The notes under the pieces: model-generated
Seen by the model: only the letters and a program-made list of their open reading frames with translations
Told to the model about the DNA's origin: nothing
Database searches by the model: none
Shown here: positions 1-6,107 of the stretch, one piece after another
Layout: each line of letters starts with the position of its first letter
How positions within the stretch are numbered: the first letter of the stretch is position 1
NCBI GenBank assembly: GCA_021203425.1
Contig: JAJQBF010000172.1
Location: 1-6,209 of the forward strand
Length of the DNA: 6,209 nucleotides
Direction of reading: 5' to 3'
Source: Clostridiales bacterium
Lineage (GTDB): Bacteria; Bacillota; Clostridia; Lachnospirales; CAG-274
Program-made: the position numbers and the translations under genes

Positions 1-74
1 ACTATATATAGTATATTTTTCAGGATAAGAACCATATACAGATAAACTGCGAATTTTGTTTACATAAATATACT

Positions 75-99
75 AATTGTTACAAGTTCTTTACAAATT
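75..99 (+). promoter_or_regulatory. Direct-repeat operator candidate upstream of the RNA promoter
   Basis: Two direct repeats, TTGTTACA (77-84) and TCTTTACA (88-95), start exactly 11 bp apart and end 14 bp before the -35 box at 110. The same arrangement recurs at 384-407 before the second promoter. Direct repeats spaced one helical turn apart are typical binding sites of OmpR/PhoB-family response regulators; that assignment is inference. An AT-rich UP element is the main alternative. The position suggests activation rather than repression. Confidence 0.45.
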
Positions 100-109
100 A
101 AAAAAAGGC

Positions 110-138
110 TTGATTTTCGTTTTAATAAGTGATATATT
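110..138 (+). promoter_or_regulatory. Sigma-A promoter with extended -10, drives upstream RNA
   Basis: The -35 box TTGATT (110-115) and -10 box TATATT (133-138) are separated by 17 bp. A TG at 130-131 one base before the -10 box makes it an extended -10. Transcription should start near 145, just before the structured segment at 154-283. No gene starts within 380 bp downstream, so this promoter makes either a long leader of the surface-protein gene or a separate small RNA. Confidence 0.6.
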
Positions 139-153
139 ATTAATAAGCCAAGC

Positions 154-283
154 GAAGAAATGAATAATGCGTAAACTGATACGACGAAAAGCCTTTATGC
201 TGAATTCCGCAAATTTAGGGTAAACAGCCGGGCTTTGTCGGGGGCACGATTAAAGCCTGCTGTCAGAGAGTTTGTGTTTCTTC
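154..283 (+). ncRNA. Structured leader RNA, possibly a divergent c-di-GMP-I (GEMM-I) riboswitch
   Basis: The ends close on each other: 154-162 pairs with 275-283 (9 bp, the last two G-U wobbles). Inside, 163-165 and 168-170 can pair with 249-251 and 244-246, enclosing an 89-nt core. CGAC plus AAAGCC (182-185, 188-193) pairs with GGCTTT plus GTCG (231-236, 237-240), and 200-206 pairs with 212-218 around a 5-nt loop. The strings GACGAAAAGCC (183-193) and CAGCCGGGCTTT (225-236) resemble the GACGCAAAGCC and GUAGCCGGGUU blocks of c-di-GMP-I aptamers, and the core has the usual aptamer size. Against this, the normal GNRA-capped hairpin is poor: only a 4-bp CGTA/TACG stem at 170-183, overlapping the main helix. 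A second AAAGCC (252-257) can take GGCTTT (231-236) away from the first, as an expression platform would. c-di-GMP-I switches often precede clostridial surface genes, which fits. The structure is well supported; the family name is tentative. An unrelated small RNA is the alternative. Confidence 0.4.
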
Positions 284-298
284 CCTTATATTGTTTTG

Positions 299-340
299 CT
301 TTTTAAATTAAACGGCTTTCGGCTTTTTAGTTTAAAAAAG
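299..340 (+). terminator. AT-rich hairpin after the structured RNA, possible weak terminator
   Basis: Bases 299-312 pair with 326-340 over 14 bp with one bulged A (334) and one T-G wobble, around a 13-nt loop that starts a tandem CGGCTTT repeat (313-326). No U-tract follows the stem, so it is not a standard intrinsic terminator. It could mark the 3' end of the upstream RNA, or be one state of a switch: AAAGCC at 252-257 could pair with GGCTTT at 314-319, or with 321-326, which runs into a short T-tract. The function is uncertain. Confidence 0.3.
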
Positions 341-383
341 TATCTGATATAAGCGAAAAACCTTCTTTCACAAAGTATCATAT

Positions 384-407
384 AATTGTTACAGTTTTGT
401 TACAATT
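384..407 (+). promoter_or_regulatory. Direct-repeat operator candidate upstream of the surface-protein promoter
   Basis: Two exact copies of TTGTTACA (386-393 and 397-404) start 11 bp apart and end 15 bp before the -35 box at 420. This repeats the element at 75-99 in sequence, internal spacing and distance to its promoter. A shared DNA-binding regulator of OmpR/PhoB type is the simplest inference. The GlnR/TnrA pattern TGTNA-N7-TNACA fits less well because the spacer here is 8. Confidence 0.5.
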
Positions 408-419
408 GTTTTTTGCGTA

Positions 420-448
420 TTGACTTGATTTGTTCGCAGTGCTATAAT
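420..448 (+). promoter_or_regulatory. Strong sigma-A promoter of the surface-protein gene
   Basis: TTGACT (420-425) and a perfect TATAAT (443-448) are separated by 17 bp. Transcription should start near 455, giving a leader of about 70 nt ending in the AAGGAGG ribosome binding site at 511-517. It lies downstream of the structured RNA, so transcripts from here bypass that element. It is the strongest promoter seen in the window and fits a highly expressed surface protein. Confidence 0.75.
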
Positions 449-524
449 ATCTTATGTAAAAGAGGTATCTATGCTCAGACTTCTACACTAATTTATTTAT
501 TTTTTTCATTAAGGAGGAAAAAAA

Positions 525-3008
525 ATGAAAAGAAAAATAGCTTTACTTCTAGCATTAGCTATGTCAGCTACAATGTTTCCTGTAAACGCTTTTGCTTCAT
601 CAACAAACTCCATCAACAAGACAGTTTCTGTTAAAGATGAAGACCTTGTTTCAGGCGTTTACTTAAAGATCATCCCTAAGGAAGAAGTTGAGAGCGGTAC
701 ATCAATCGTTCTTACCTTCACAAATTCAGAAGTTGTTTCTTCTTCTGAAATAGCTTCTTATCAGTACAACACAATCGGTCAGTACACAAAGAGCTATGAC
801 ACTTTGATGACTGAATACGCATCAGCAGGCGGAAATTCTTCAGCAGCTAAGAAGATAATTGACCAGATCTTCTCAGATCAGATCGATGAAGCTTATCTTC
901 CCTATAAACTTTCAAGATCAGGAAAGACAGAGATGCAGGCTGCTCTCTTCCCCTGTCCTTCACAGTATGCTGACACAGGCTACGCAGGCAGCAACTTCTC
1001 AACAAAGCCTCACTACTACATTCCTCTTTGCGTTTATGCAGACGGCGAAGGCGACATGACAGTAGTTATCGATTCTAACGAATCATCAATCAGCGGCGGC
1101 TCAACATTAACATTCGCTACATGTACTGACAACGGCGGCGCTACAACAACAACTGTAGACGATGTTAAGGACTTCAACGAAAGTCTTGTTTTCAACGATG
1201 CAAACGGCAACAGCATCAGAATTAAGGAAACTGTTTCCGGTACATTCGAAGCTGGTACTCTTACAATCAGAGTACACGGCGGTTTCAACTTCACAAATGT
1301 TTATTCTGCAGACAGTTCAGATCTTGACCCCGGCGAAAAGAGTGCAAGTGGTATTACCGTAAGCGCAGGTACAAACAGCCCCAGTTTCACATGGAAAGTA
1401 GCAAGTGTAGATGATACAAAGATTACTATCACTTTTGTAACATTTACAGAAACAACAAAGGCATCCAGCATCATCATCGAAGGTATCGGTATCGAACCTG
1501 AAGACGAAGATGACGACTGGGGTGAAGTTACATTCAACTTCAAGGGCATCGGTATGACAAGCGAAACAATCACAGTTGCTAACAGAGCTGACTATGGTAT
1601 GAGCTTATCACTTAACGAAGATGCTACAACAATCCTTTCAGGTCTCAGCTACTTCGTAGACAACGACCTTGACGAAGATGACTTTGCAACAGCAGAAGTA
1701 CACATCGAAGAAACAATCGCTGACACATGGAATACAAAGCAGAAGATGTATCTTTGCTTACCCGAAATGGTTAAGATTGTTGATTTCGAAATCGAAGATT
1801 CTAAGCACTTAGATGAATCATTATTCGACCTTGCTTACCTTTCAGACGAAGGTTCAACACTTATAATCCCCAGACTTACAGATGATGACTATGTAGATGA
1901 CGATGACTGCACAGAATTCGATATCACTTTCTATGTAACAATCGACCCCGCTTTCGGTGACAACGACATTACTCTTTCAGTATACGGCGCCGGAATCGAA
2001 GAAGGTTTAATCTCTGACAAGGTTATAGCTAAGGCTCTTACACCTATCACAATTTCTACAGAAACAACAAAGACAAACATTGGTTATTCATCAATCGCAA
2101 CAGCTGACGTTACTATTACAGAAAACGTAGCAGGTGCTCTTCTTGATGACGAAGACCTTTATATAGGTATTGATACACTTTGGACATCAGGCGACATCGG
2201 ATTCGATGACTCATATATTGAAGCTACAGCTACAGGCGAACTTGCTATTAAGGCAGCTAAGACTACAAGCGGCGTTATCAAGGTTCCTGTTGACAGCCAG
2301 TCCTACACAGCAGCAGGTTCAATCGAAATTACAGGTATCTATGTAGGTACATCAAGAAGCGTACCTTACGGCGATTATGACCTTGAAGTTTACGGTCCTG
2401 CAGTAATCAACAACTATGATGAAGATTATGATGCAAATTATAAGACTTCTACAACACCTCTTACACTTACACTTCCTGATGATGACTATTCATTCATCTA
2501 TACACAGGACAACACAGACAGCTATGCATACGCATCATACTTATCAGTAGCTACAGCTACAGGTACACTTGACGTAGTAGTTAGCGTTACAATCGGCGAA
2601 ACAACTTGTACAGTTGATGGCAAGACATATGATATGGGAGTTGCTCCTTACATCCAGTCTGCTACATCAAGCACAATGGTTCCTCTTCGTTTCGTAACTC
2701 TTGCTCTCGGTGTTGACTCTGACGCAGTTGCAAGCGGTGACACAGATAACACATCTACAGTTACTTGGGATTCTAACACAAAGACAGCTACAGTATTCTA
2801 CGCATCAGGCTCCGGTCAGAAGATCATTCAGTTCACAGCTGATTCTTCTGCAATGATAGTTGATGGTACATCAATTCCTATGGACAACAGCGCTGTTGCT
2901 GAAATCACAGACAGCAGAATGTTCGTTCCTTTCAGAGCTCTTGGTACAGCATTTGGTGTTCCCGTAACTTGGGATGCTGATACAAGAACAGCTACTTACA
3001 ACGGATAA
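525..3008 (+). CDS. Secreted stalk-domain surface protein with three internal repeats
   Basis: Probable abundant exported cell-surface or S-layer-like protein of 827 aa; its ligand is unknown. The ATG follows AAGGAGG (511-517) by 7 bases. A signal peptide covers residues 1-24 (KRK, hydrophobic core, AFA then SS). Three diverged repeats are visible at roughly 228-345, 386-490 and 523-628. Each opens with an I-x-E-x-[VI]-[AS] strand motif (RIKETVSG, HIEETIAD, TITENVAG). The repeats end in acidic or glycine-containing loops before another beta stretch. Residues 686-827 form a stalk domain (the family misnamed 'copper amine oxidase N-terminal'), with two half-repeats: VDGK, MVPLRF (718-723), VTWD (746-749); then VDG, FVPFRAL (800-806), VTWD (814-817). 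Such domains are structural and no oxidase catalytic domain is present. There is no LPXTG, SLH or dockerin motif, so the anchoring mode is unclear. The protein is acidic and rich in Thr, Ser and Asp, with acidic patches at 324-334 and 453-461. Codon choice is strongly biased (ACA for Thr, GAA for Glu), as in highly expressed genes. The coding call is certain; the role is inferred. Confidence 0.9.
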   Translation: MKRKIALLLALAMSATMFPVNAFASSTNSINKTVSVKDEDLVSGVYLKIIPKEEVESGTSIVLTFTNSEVVSSSEIASYQYNTIGQYTKSYDTLMTEYASAGGNSSAAKKIIDQIFSDQIDEAYLPYKLSRSGKTEMQAALFPCPSQYADTGYAGSNFSTKPHYYIPLCVYADGEGDMTVVIDSNESSISGGSTLTFATCTDNGGATTTTVDDVKDFNESLVFNDANGNSIRIKETVSGTFEAGTLTIRVHGGFNFTNVYSADSSDLDPGEKSASGITVSAGTNSPSFTWKVASVDDTKITITFVTFTETTKASSIIIEGIGIEPEDEDDDWGEVTFNFKGIGMTSETITVANRADYGMSLSLNEDATTILSGLSYFVDNDLDEDDFATAEVHIEETIADTWNTKQKMYLCLPEMVKIVDFEIEDSKHLDESLFDLAYLSDEGSTLIIPRLTDDDYVDDDDCTEFDITFYVTIDPAFGDNDITLSVYGAGIEEGLISDKVIAKALTPITISTETTKTNIGYSSIATADVTITENVAGALLDDEDLYIGIDTLWTSGDIGFDDSYIEATATGELAIKAAKTTSGVIKVPVDSQSYTAAGSIEITGIYVGTSRSVPYGDYDLEVYGPAVINNYDEDYDANYKTSTTPLTLTLPDDDYSFIYTQDNTDSYAYASYLSVATATGTLDVVVSVTIGETTCTVDGKTYDMGVAPYIQSATSSTMVPLRFVTLALGVDSDAVASGDTDNTSTVTWDSNTKTATVFYASGSGQKIIQFTADSSAMIVDGTSIPMDNSAVAEITDSRMFVPFRALGTAFGVPVTWDADTRTATYNG

Positions 3009-3043
3009 TTTCTAATTAATCTGATATAACGTAAGTTAAATAA

Positions 3044-3076
3044 CGAAAAGCCCTCAGCAATGAGGGCTTTTCGTTT
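3044..3076 (+). terminator. Intrinsic terminator of the surface-protein gene
   Basis: A perfect 13-bp stem (3044-3056 with 3061-3073) closes on a GCAA tetraloop, 35 bases after the stop codon. The GC-rich core GCCCTC/GAGGGC is flanked by AAAA/TTTT and followed by TTT. The free U-tract is short, but the T-rich 3' arm and stable stem make it a good terminator. The symmetry may let it work on both strands. Confidence 0.85.
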
Positions 3077-3101
3077 GCCCGAAATGCTGTGAAGAGAATT
3101 G

Positions 3102-3130
3102 TTGACAAGCCGGTCTTAAGCGTGTAAAAT
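3102..3130 (+). promoter_or_regulatory. Sigma-A promoter of the lipoprotein gene
   Basis: A consensus TTGACA (3102-3107) and TAAAAT (3125-3130) are separated by 17 bp, between the preceding terminator and the lipoprotein start. Transcription should start near 3137. The gene is therefore its own unit and not an operon partner of the upstream surface-protein gene. Confidence 0.75.
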
Positions 3131-3155
3131 TATAAACAGGAAAAGAATTTTACAC
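3122..3155 (+). promoter_or_regulatory. 10-bp inverted repeat over the -10 box and start site
   Basis: GTGTAAAATT (3122-3131) and AATTTTACAC (3146-3155) are perfect reverse complements with a 14-bp spacer. The left arm contains the whole -10 box, and the right arm ends just before the ribosome binding site (AAAGGAAG, 3158-3165). Half-site centres are 24 bp apart, somewhat over two helical turns. Position and symmetry suggest a dimeric repressor operator. If transcription starts near 3137, only the right arm would be in the RNA, which argues against an mRNA hairpin. No regulator family is recognised. Confidence 0.5.
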
Positions 3156-3171
3156 AGAAAGGAAGTACAAA

Positions 3172-4107
3172 ATGAAGAAAAATATATCATTACTTGTGAT
3201 TTTTGCAGTATGTGCATCTGCGGCATTGACGGCGGGCTGCGGAGGAAATAATGAAGAAACCATTTCAGCTGAAAGGGATGCCGAAACAACTGAAGAAGAA
3301 AGTGTTTTGGAAAAAATGGCATACCCCAATTTGTCAGAGGGTATCTTGTATGAACACGAAAATTACACAGTAAACAAGGCATTTTATGATGAAGAGGGCA
3401 ACATTGTGTCTGAGCATTATTATATTGACGAAAATATGTTTGCTTATGAAACAGACAGCTCATACGTACATATTATGGAAGACGGTCAGGGTTTCGGCTA
3501 TGACTCTGACGCAGGAATGTATTTCAAGGACATATTTGTGGGAGATGCCTATGAAACAAATTTTATGACAAGCAGAAATATTACTGTTTATGCCCATGAT
3601 GAGACGGAAACCGTTGTTTCGGAAACAGAAGAAGAGGACGGTCTTAAACTTGCAGAAACCGTTTACGAGTTTGACACAGATGAACTTACAGAGGAAGAAC
3701 AGAATAACCTTGCTAACGTAGAGGCTCTTGTCTATAACTATCATATAAATCCCGACACATATGAAATAGTTTCTTTAAATGTATATACGAGAACTGCAGA
3801 CGGGGTCGAAACTCTTATTAATTCGGCAGAGGTGAACTATGACACAGAACCCTATGAGGTGTCGGCTGAGCTTTCGGCAGCTGTAAACGGAGAAGACTTC
3901 AGAACAACGACAATCATAGCAGACCCGGGCACAGACAAGGAAACAGTATATTCTCAGACAATCACAAAAGGGGAGGGGCTTGGCTTTATGCTTTACCTTC
4001 CCGAAGGCTATACGGGAATATATACCGACGAAGGCTGCACAGAGGCTTGGAGCGGTGATGTAGATTACGAAAATGATGTAACGCTTTATGCGGCGGAAGG
4101 AAAATAA
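3172..4107 (+). CDS. Acidic lipoprotein with InlB-repeat-like C-terminus
   Basis: Predicted membrane-anchored extracellular lipoprotein of 311 aa; its function is not recognised. The ATG follows AAAGGAAG (3158-3165) by 6 bases. Residues 1-22 form a lipoprotein signal (KKN, hydrophobic core) ending in LTAGC, with the lipidated Cys at 23, then GGNN and a Glu/Thr-rich linker to about residue 45. The threonine at lipobox position -3 is slightly unusual but tolerated. The middle, roughly 48-265, is acidic and rich in Tyr, Glu and aromatic-charged alternation (for example YYIDEN, YEFDTDELTEEEQ), consistent with an all-beta, LolA/LppX-like or MucBP-like fold, but no family motif is clear. Residues about 267-311 (YLPEGY, YTDEGCTEAW, NDVTLYA) resemble the end of a Listeria-Bacteroides/InlB B-repeat, usually found on cell-surface proteins. 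It has its own promoter and terminator and converges on the ammonium transporter gene. The coding and lipoprotein calls are firm; the domain match is moderate. Confidence 0.88.
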   Translation: MKKNISLLVIFAVCASAALTAGCGGNNEETISAERDAETTEEESVLEKMAYPNLSEGILYEHENYTVNKAFYDEEGNIVSEHYYIDENMFAYETDSSYVHIMEDGQGFGYDSDAGMYFKDIFVGDAYETNFMTSRNITVYAHDETETVVSETEEEDGLKLAETVYEFDTDELTEEEQNNLANVEALVYNYHINPDTYEIVSLNVYTRTADGVETLINSAEVNYDTEPYEVSAELSAAVNGEDFRTTTIIADPGTDKETVYSQTITKGEGLGFMLYLPEGYTGIYTDEGCTEAWSGDVDYENDVTLYAAEGK

Positions 4108-4121
4108 ATAAATGCAATAAA

Positions 4122-4150
4122 AGGGCGGAGATTCTGAAAACCTCCGCCCT
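4122..4150. terminator. Bidirectional terminator between convergent genes
   Basis: GGGCGGAG (4123-4130) pairs with CTCCGCCC (4142-4149), plus a closing A-T (4122/4150), around an 11-nt loop. It lies 14 bases after the lipoprotein stop and 36 bases beyond the transporter stop. On the - strand it is followed by TTTTATTG, a usable U-tract; on the + strand by a weaker TATATTTATAT. It probably serves both genes. Confidence 0.8.
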
Positions 4151-4186
4151 ATATTTATATATTTGTATGAAGTTAAATAATTTTTA

Positions 4187-5974
4187 TTATTCTACATCTG
4201 CAAGAGCTGCTGCGTCTTCTTCGCCTGTACGAATCTTAACAACTCTGTCTACGTTGTATACGAAAATCTTACCGTCGCCGATATGACCTGTGTAAAGAAC
4301 TTTCTTAGCCTTTTCAATAACAGTATCAACGGGGATAGATGCTACAACAACTTCAACCTTAACCTTGGGAATCAAGGTTGCATCGATTTCAGCACCACGA
4401 TATTTCTCTCCGGCACCCTTCTGGATACCACAGCCAGAAACCTGTGTTACTGTCATACCGGTTACACCGATATCATTCATTGCCTTACGAATTGTGTCGT
4501 ATTTAGCAAGTCTTGCAATAATAACTACCTTATAAATACCCGATAATGAAGGAACGGGAACTCTTTCAACCTTAACGGCTGCATTCTTCTGAGTCTCAGA
4601 GGCTGCTGCATAATTGTCTGTTCCAAGCTCTGTGTTTTCGTTTTCTTCCATAATGTGGTTTGAAGAGTCCATAATTGCAAAGCCTGCGTAAGCTGAAGGA
4701 AGACCGTGTTCTGTTGCGTCAAGACCGACGATTTCTTCTTCTGCTGTAACACGAAGACCGATAGTAGATTTAATAACCAAGAATGCAATTGTAATTGTAA
4801 CTGCTGTCCATGCTGCTGTTGCAATTACACCAAGGAACTGGAGTCCAAGCTGATGGAAACCGCCGCCATAGAAAAGACCTAAGCCTGCAATCTGGTTTGC
4901 ACCGTAAGTAACGCCGTCGCCAAGACCTCTTGCAAAAGCAGGAGCTGTGTCTGTTGCAAAAAGACCAACTGCAAGTGTACCCCAAATACCGTTCATCATA
5001 TGTACTGCTACAGCACCAACGGGGTCATCAATGTGAAGTTTGTAGTCAAGGAGCCAAACACCGAATACTACTAAGAAACCGGCTACAGCACCTATAATAA
5101 TTGCGCCGAAAGCATCACATACATCACAGGGAGCCGTAATAGCTACAAGACCTGCAAGTGATGCGTTAAGGCTCATTGAAACATCGGGCTTACCGAATTT
5201 AACCCATGTGAATATCATACATACTACTGTTGCAACTGCAGGAGCAATTGTTGTTGTTACGAAAATTGAACCAAGCTCTTCAACGGAAACAGCTGCTGCG
5301 CCGTTAAATCCGTACCAACCAATCCAGAGAATAAATACACCGAGACAGCCTATAGGTAAGTTGTGACCGGGGAAAGCGTTAACCTTTGTGATTTTTCCTG
5401 ATTTGTCCTTTGAAAATTTACCGATACGGGGACCGAGAATTGCTGCGCCTATAAGAGCACTTATACCGCCGACCATATGGATACAGTTTGATCCTGCGAA
5501 ATCGTGGAAACCGATTTGTGCAAGCCAGCCGCCGCCCCATGTCCAGTGTGCCTCAATGGGGTAGATAATAGCGGAAATAACTGCTGAGTAGATACAGTAA
5601 GAAAGGAACTTTGTTCTCTCTGCCATAGCTCCCGAAACGATTGTTGCGGTTGTGGCACAGAATACTAAGTTAAATATAAAGTTTGACCAGTCGAAATCTG
5701 CATAGCTTGTAAAAATGTCAAAACCGGGTTTACCGATTATTCCCATCATATCTTCGCCTAAGAGTAAGCCGAAACCTATGACGATAAACATTACAGTACC
5801 TATACAAAAGTCCATAAGGTTTTTCATTAAGATGTTGCCGGAGTTTTTAGCTCTGGTAAAGCCTGCCTCTACCATTGCGAATCCGGCCTGCATCCAGAAT
5901 ACCAGTGCAGCGCCTATCAAAAACCAAACGCCGAAAATGTTGTCTGTTACAAATGACATTACCTCTGCTGACAT
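4187..5974 (-). CDS. amt: Ammonium transporter Amt fused to a PII (GlnB/GlnK) regulatory domain
   Basis: Trimeric ammonium channel of the cytoplasmic membrane with its nitrogen-status sensor fused on, 595 aa. The ATG (5974) is preceded by AAGGAGG (5982-5988) at 7 bases. Residues 1-405 hold about 11 membrane helices with Amt signatures: WMQAGFAMVEAGF (27-39), gate Phe105, Trp146 (WTWGGGW), Asp158 and His166 (HDFAGS..IH), and pore His325 (AVHMMNG), the twin-histidine pair. The conserved cytoplasmic tail is GLDATEHGLPSAYAGF (417-432). A hydrophilic linker (about 436-475) leads to a PII domain (479-595) of normal length. It has Gln518 and Lys537, equivalent to GlnB Gln39 and Lys58 for 2-oxoglutarate. 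The T-loop motif is KYRGAEI, with Arg526 in place of the pore-plugging Arg47. The B-loop is TGHIGDGKIF (562-571) and the C-loop RTGEED. The position of uridylylated Tyr51 is Ile530, so regulation by modification there is excluded, and control by ATP/ADP and 2-oxoglutarate is expected. PII GlnB Arg101 is Lys580. Amt-PII fusions are known in some Clostridia. No separate glnK is in the window. Confidence 0.95.
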   Translation of the reverse strand: MSAEVMSFVTDNIFGVWFLIGAALVFWMQAGFAMVEAGFTRAKNSGNILMKNLMDFCIGTVMFIVIGFGLLLGEDMMGIIGKPGFDIFTSYADFDWSNFIFNLVFCATTATIVSGAMAERTKFLSYCIYSAVISAIIYPIEAHWTWGGGWLAQIGFHDFAGSNCIHMVGGISALIGAAILGPRIGKFSKDKSGKITKVNAFPGHNLPIGCLGVFILWIGWYGFNGAAAVSVEELGSIFVTTTIAPAVATVVCMIFTWVKFGKPDVSMSLNASLAGLVAITAPCDVCDAFGAIIIGAVAGFLVVFGVWLLDYKLHIDDPVGAVAVHMMNGIWGTLAVGLFATDTAPAFARGLGDGVTYGANQIAGLGLFYGGGFHQLGLQFLGVIATAAWTAVTITIAFLVIKSTIGLRVTAEEEIVGLDATEHGLPSAYAGFAIMDSSNHIMEENENTELGTDNYAAASETQKNAAVKVERVPVPSLSGIYKVVIIARLAKYDTIRKAMNDIGVTGMTVTQVSGCGIQKGAGEKYRGAEIDATLIPKVKVEVVVASIPVDTVIEKAKKVLYTGHIGDGKIFVYNVDRVVKIRTGEEDAAALADVE

Positions 5975-6000
5975 AACGATTCCTCCTTAATAAAATAGTG

Positions 6001-6011
6001 TAAACAGTTTA
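6001..6011 (-). promoter_or_regulatory. 11-bp palindrome next to the transporter ribosome binding site
   Basis: TAAACAGTTTA is palindromic apart from its centre base and lies 12 bases upstream of the AAGGAGG of the transporter gene. It could be an operator or chance in AT-rich DNA. No family is assigned. Confidence 0.2.
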
Positions 6012-6017
6012 TGTCAT

Positions 6018-6042
6018 TCTCCGCCGTAAAATTCGGCGGAAA
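6018..6042 (-). promoter_or_regulatory. GC-rich hairpin in the transporter leader
   Basis: CCGCCG (6021-6026) pairs with CGGCGG (6034-6039) around a 7-nt loop. On the - strand RNA the stem extends to 9 bp through a U-A, a G-U and another U-A pair (6020/6040, 6019/6041, 6018/6042). No U-tract follows on the - strand, so it is not a terminator for the transporter transcript. It could stabilise the leader or be a regulatory fold. On the + strand it is followed by an A-rich run, not T. Confidence 0.4.
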
Positions 6043-6066
6043 ATAAAAAAATCACCTTTGCCCAAT

Positions 6067-6080
6067 CGGCATCTCTGCCG
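6067..6080 (-). promoter_or_regulatory. Small GNRA-loop hairpin in the transporter leader
   Basis: CGGCA (6067-6071) and TGCCG (6076-6080) form a 5-bp stem. Read on the - strand, the loop is GAGA, a stable GNRA tetraloop, so it would be an RNA element of the transporter leader if transcription starts upstream of 6080. It is followed on that strand by GATTGGGCAAAGGTGA and then a T-rich run (minus strand of 6041-6050), so an attenuator is conceivable but not shown. Confidence 0.35.
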
Positions 6081-6107
6081 GCTTTGACAAAAAATGATTT
6101 ACAGTTT

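Noticed and set aside
1..12. Palindrome ACTATATATAGT at the left edge
   Set aside because: It is alternating A/T sequence in AT-rich DNA, with no clear U-tract or flanking gene to support a terminator or operator.
386..404. GlnR/TnrA box at the direct repeats
   Set aside because: TGTTA and TTACA are separated by 8 bases instead of 7 at both sites, and the direct-repeat reading with 11-bp spacing explains them better.
386..634. An 82-codon + strand open frame overlapping the start of the surface-protein gene
   Set aside because: It begins in the operator/promoter region, lacks a ribosome binding site, is Cys/Phe-rich low-complexity sequence, and overlaps the well-supported gene in another frame.
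2580..3005. Copper amine oxidase enzyme activity for the 827-aa protein
   Set aside because: Only the stalk-type domain with paired VPLRF/VPFRA and VTWD motifs is present; the catalytic domain and topaquinone site are absent.
3097..3107. A third copy of the AATTGTTACA element upstream of the lipoprotein gene
   Set aside because: AATTGTTGACA has an extra G, contains the -35 box itself and lacks the 11-bp partner, so the likeness is a by-product of TTGACA.
3460..3744. - strand open frame inside the lipoprotein gene
   Set aside because: It is antisense to a gene with a signal peptide, ribosome binding site and promoter, and has none of its own; its Phe/Cys/Val-rich translation is typical of a shadow frame.
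5715..5990. + strand open frame antisense to the start of the transporter gene
   Set aside because: It has no ribosome binding site, and its Pro/Ile/Lys-rich product mirrors the hydrophobic Amt helices on the other strand.
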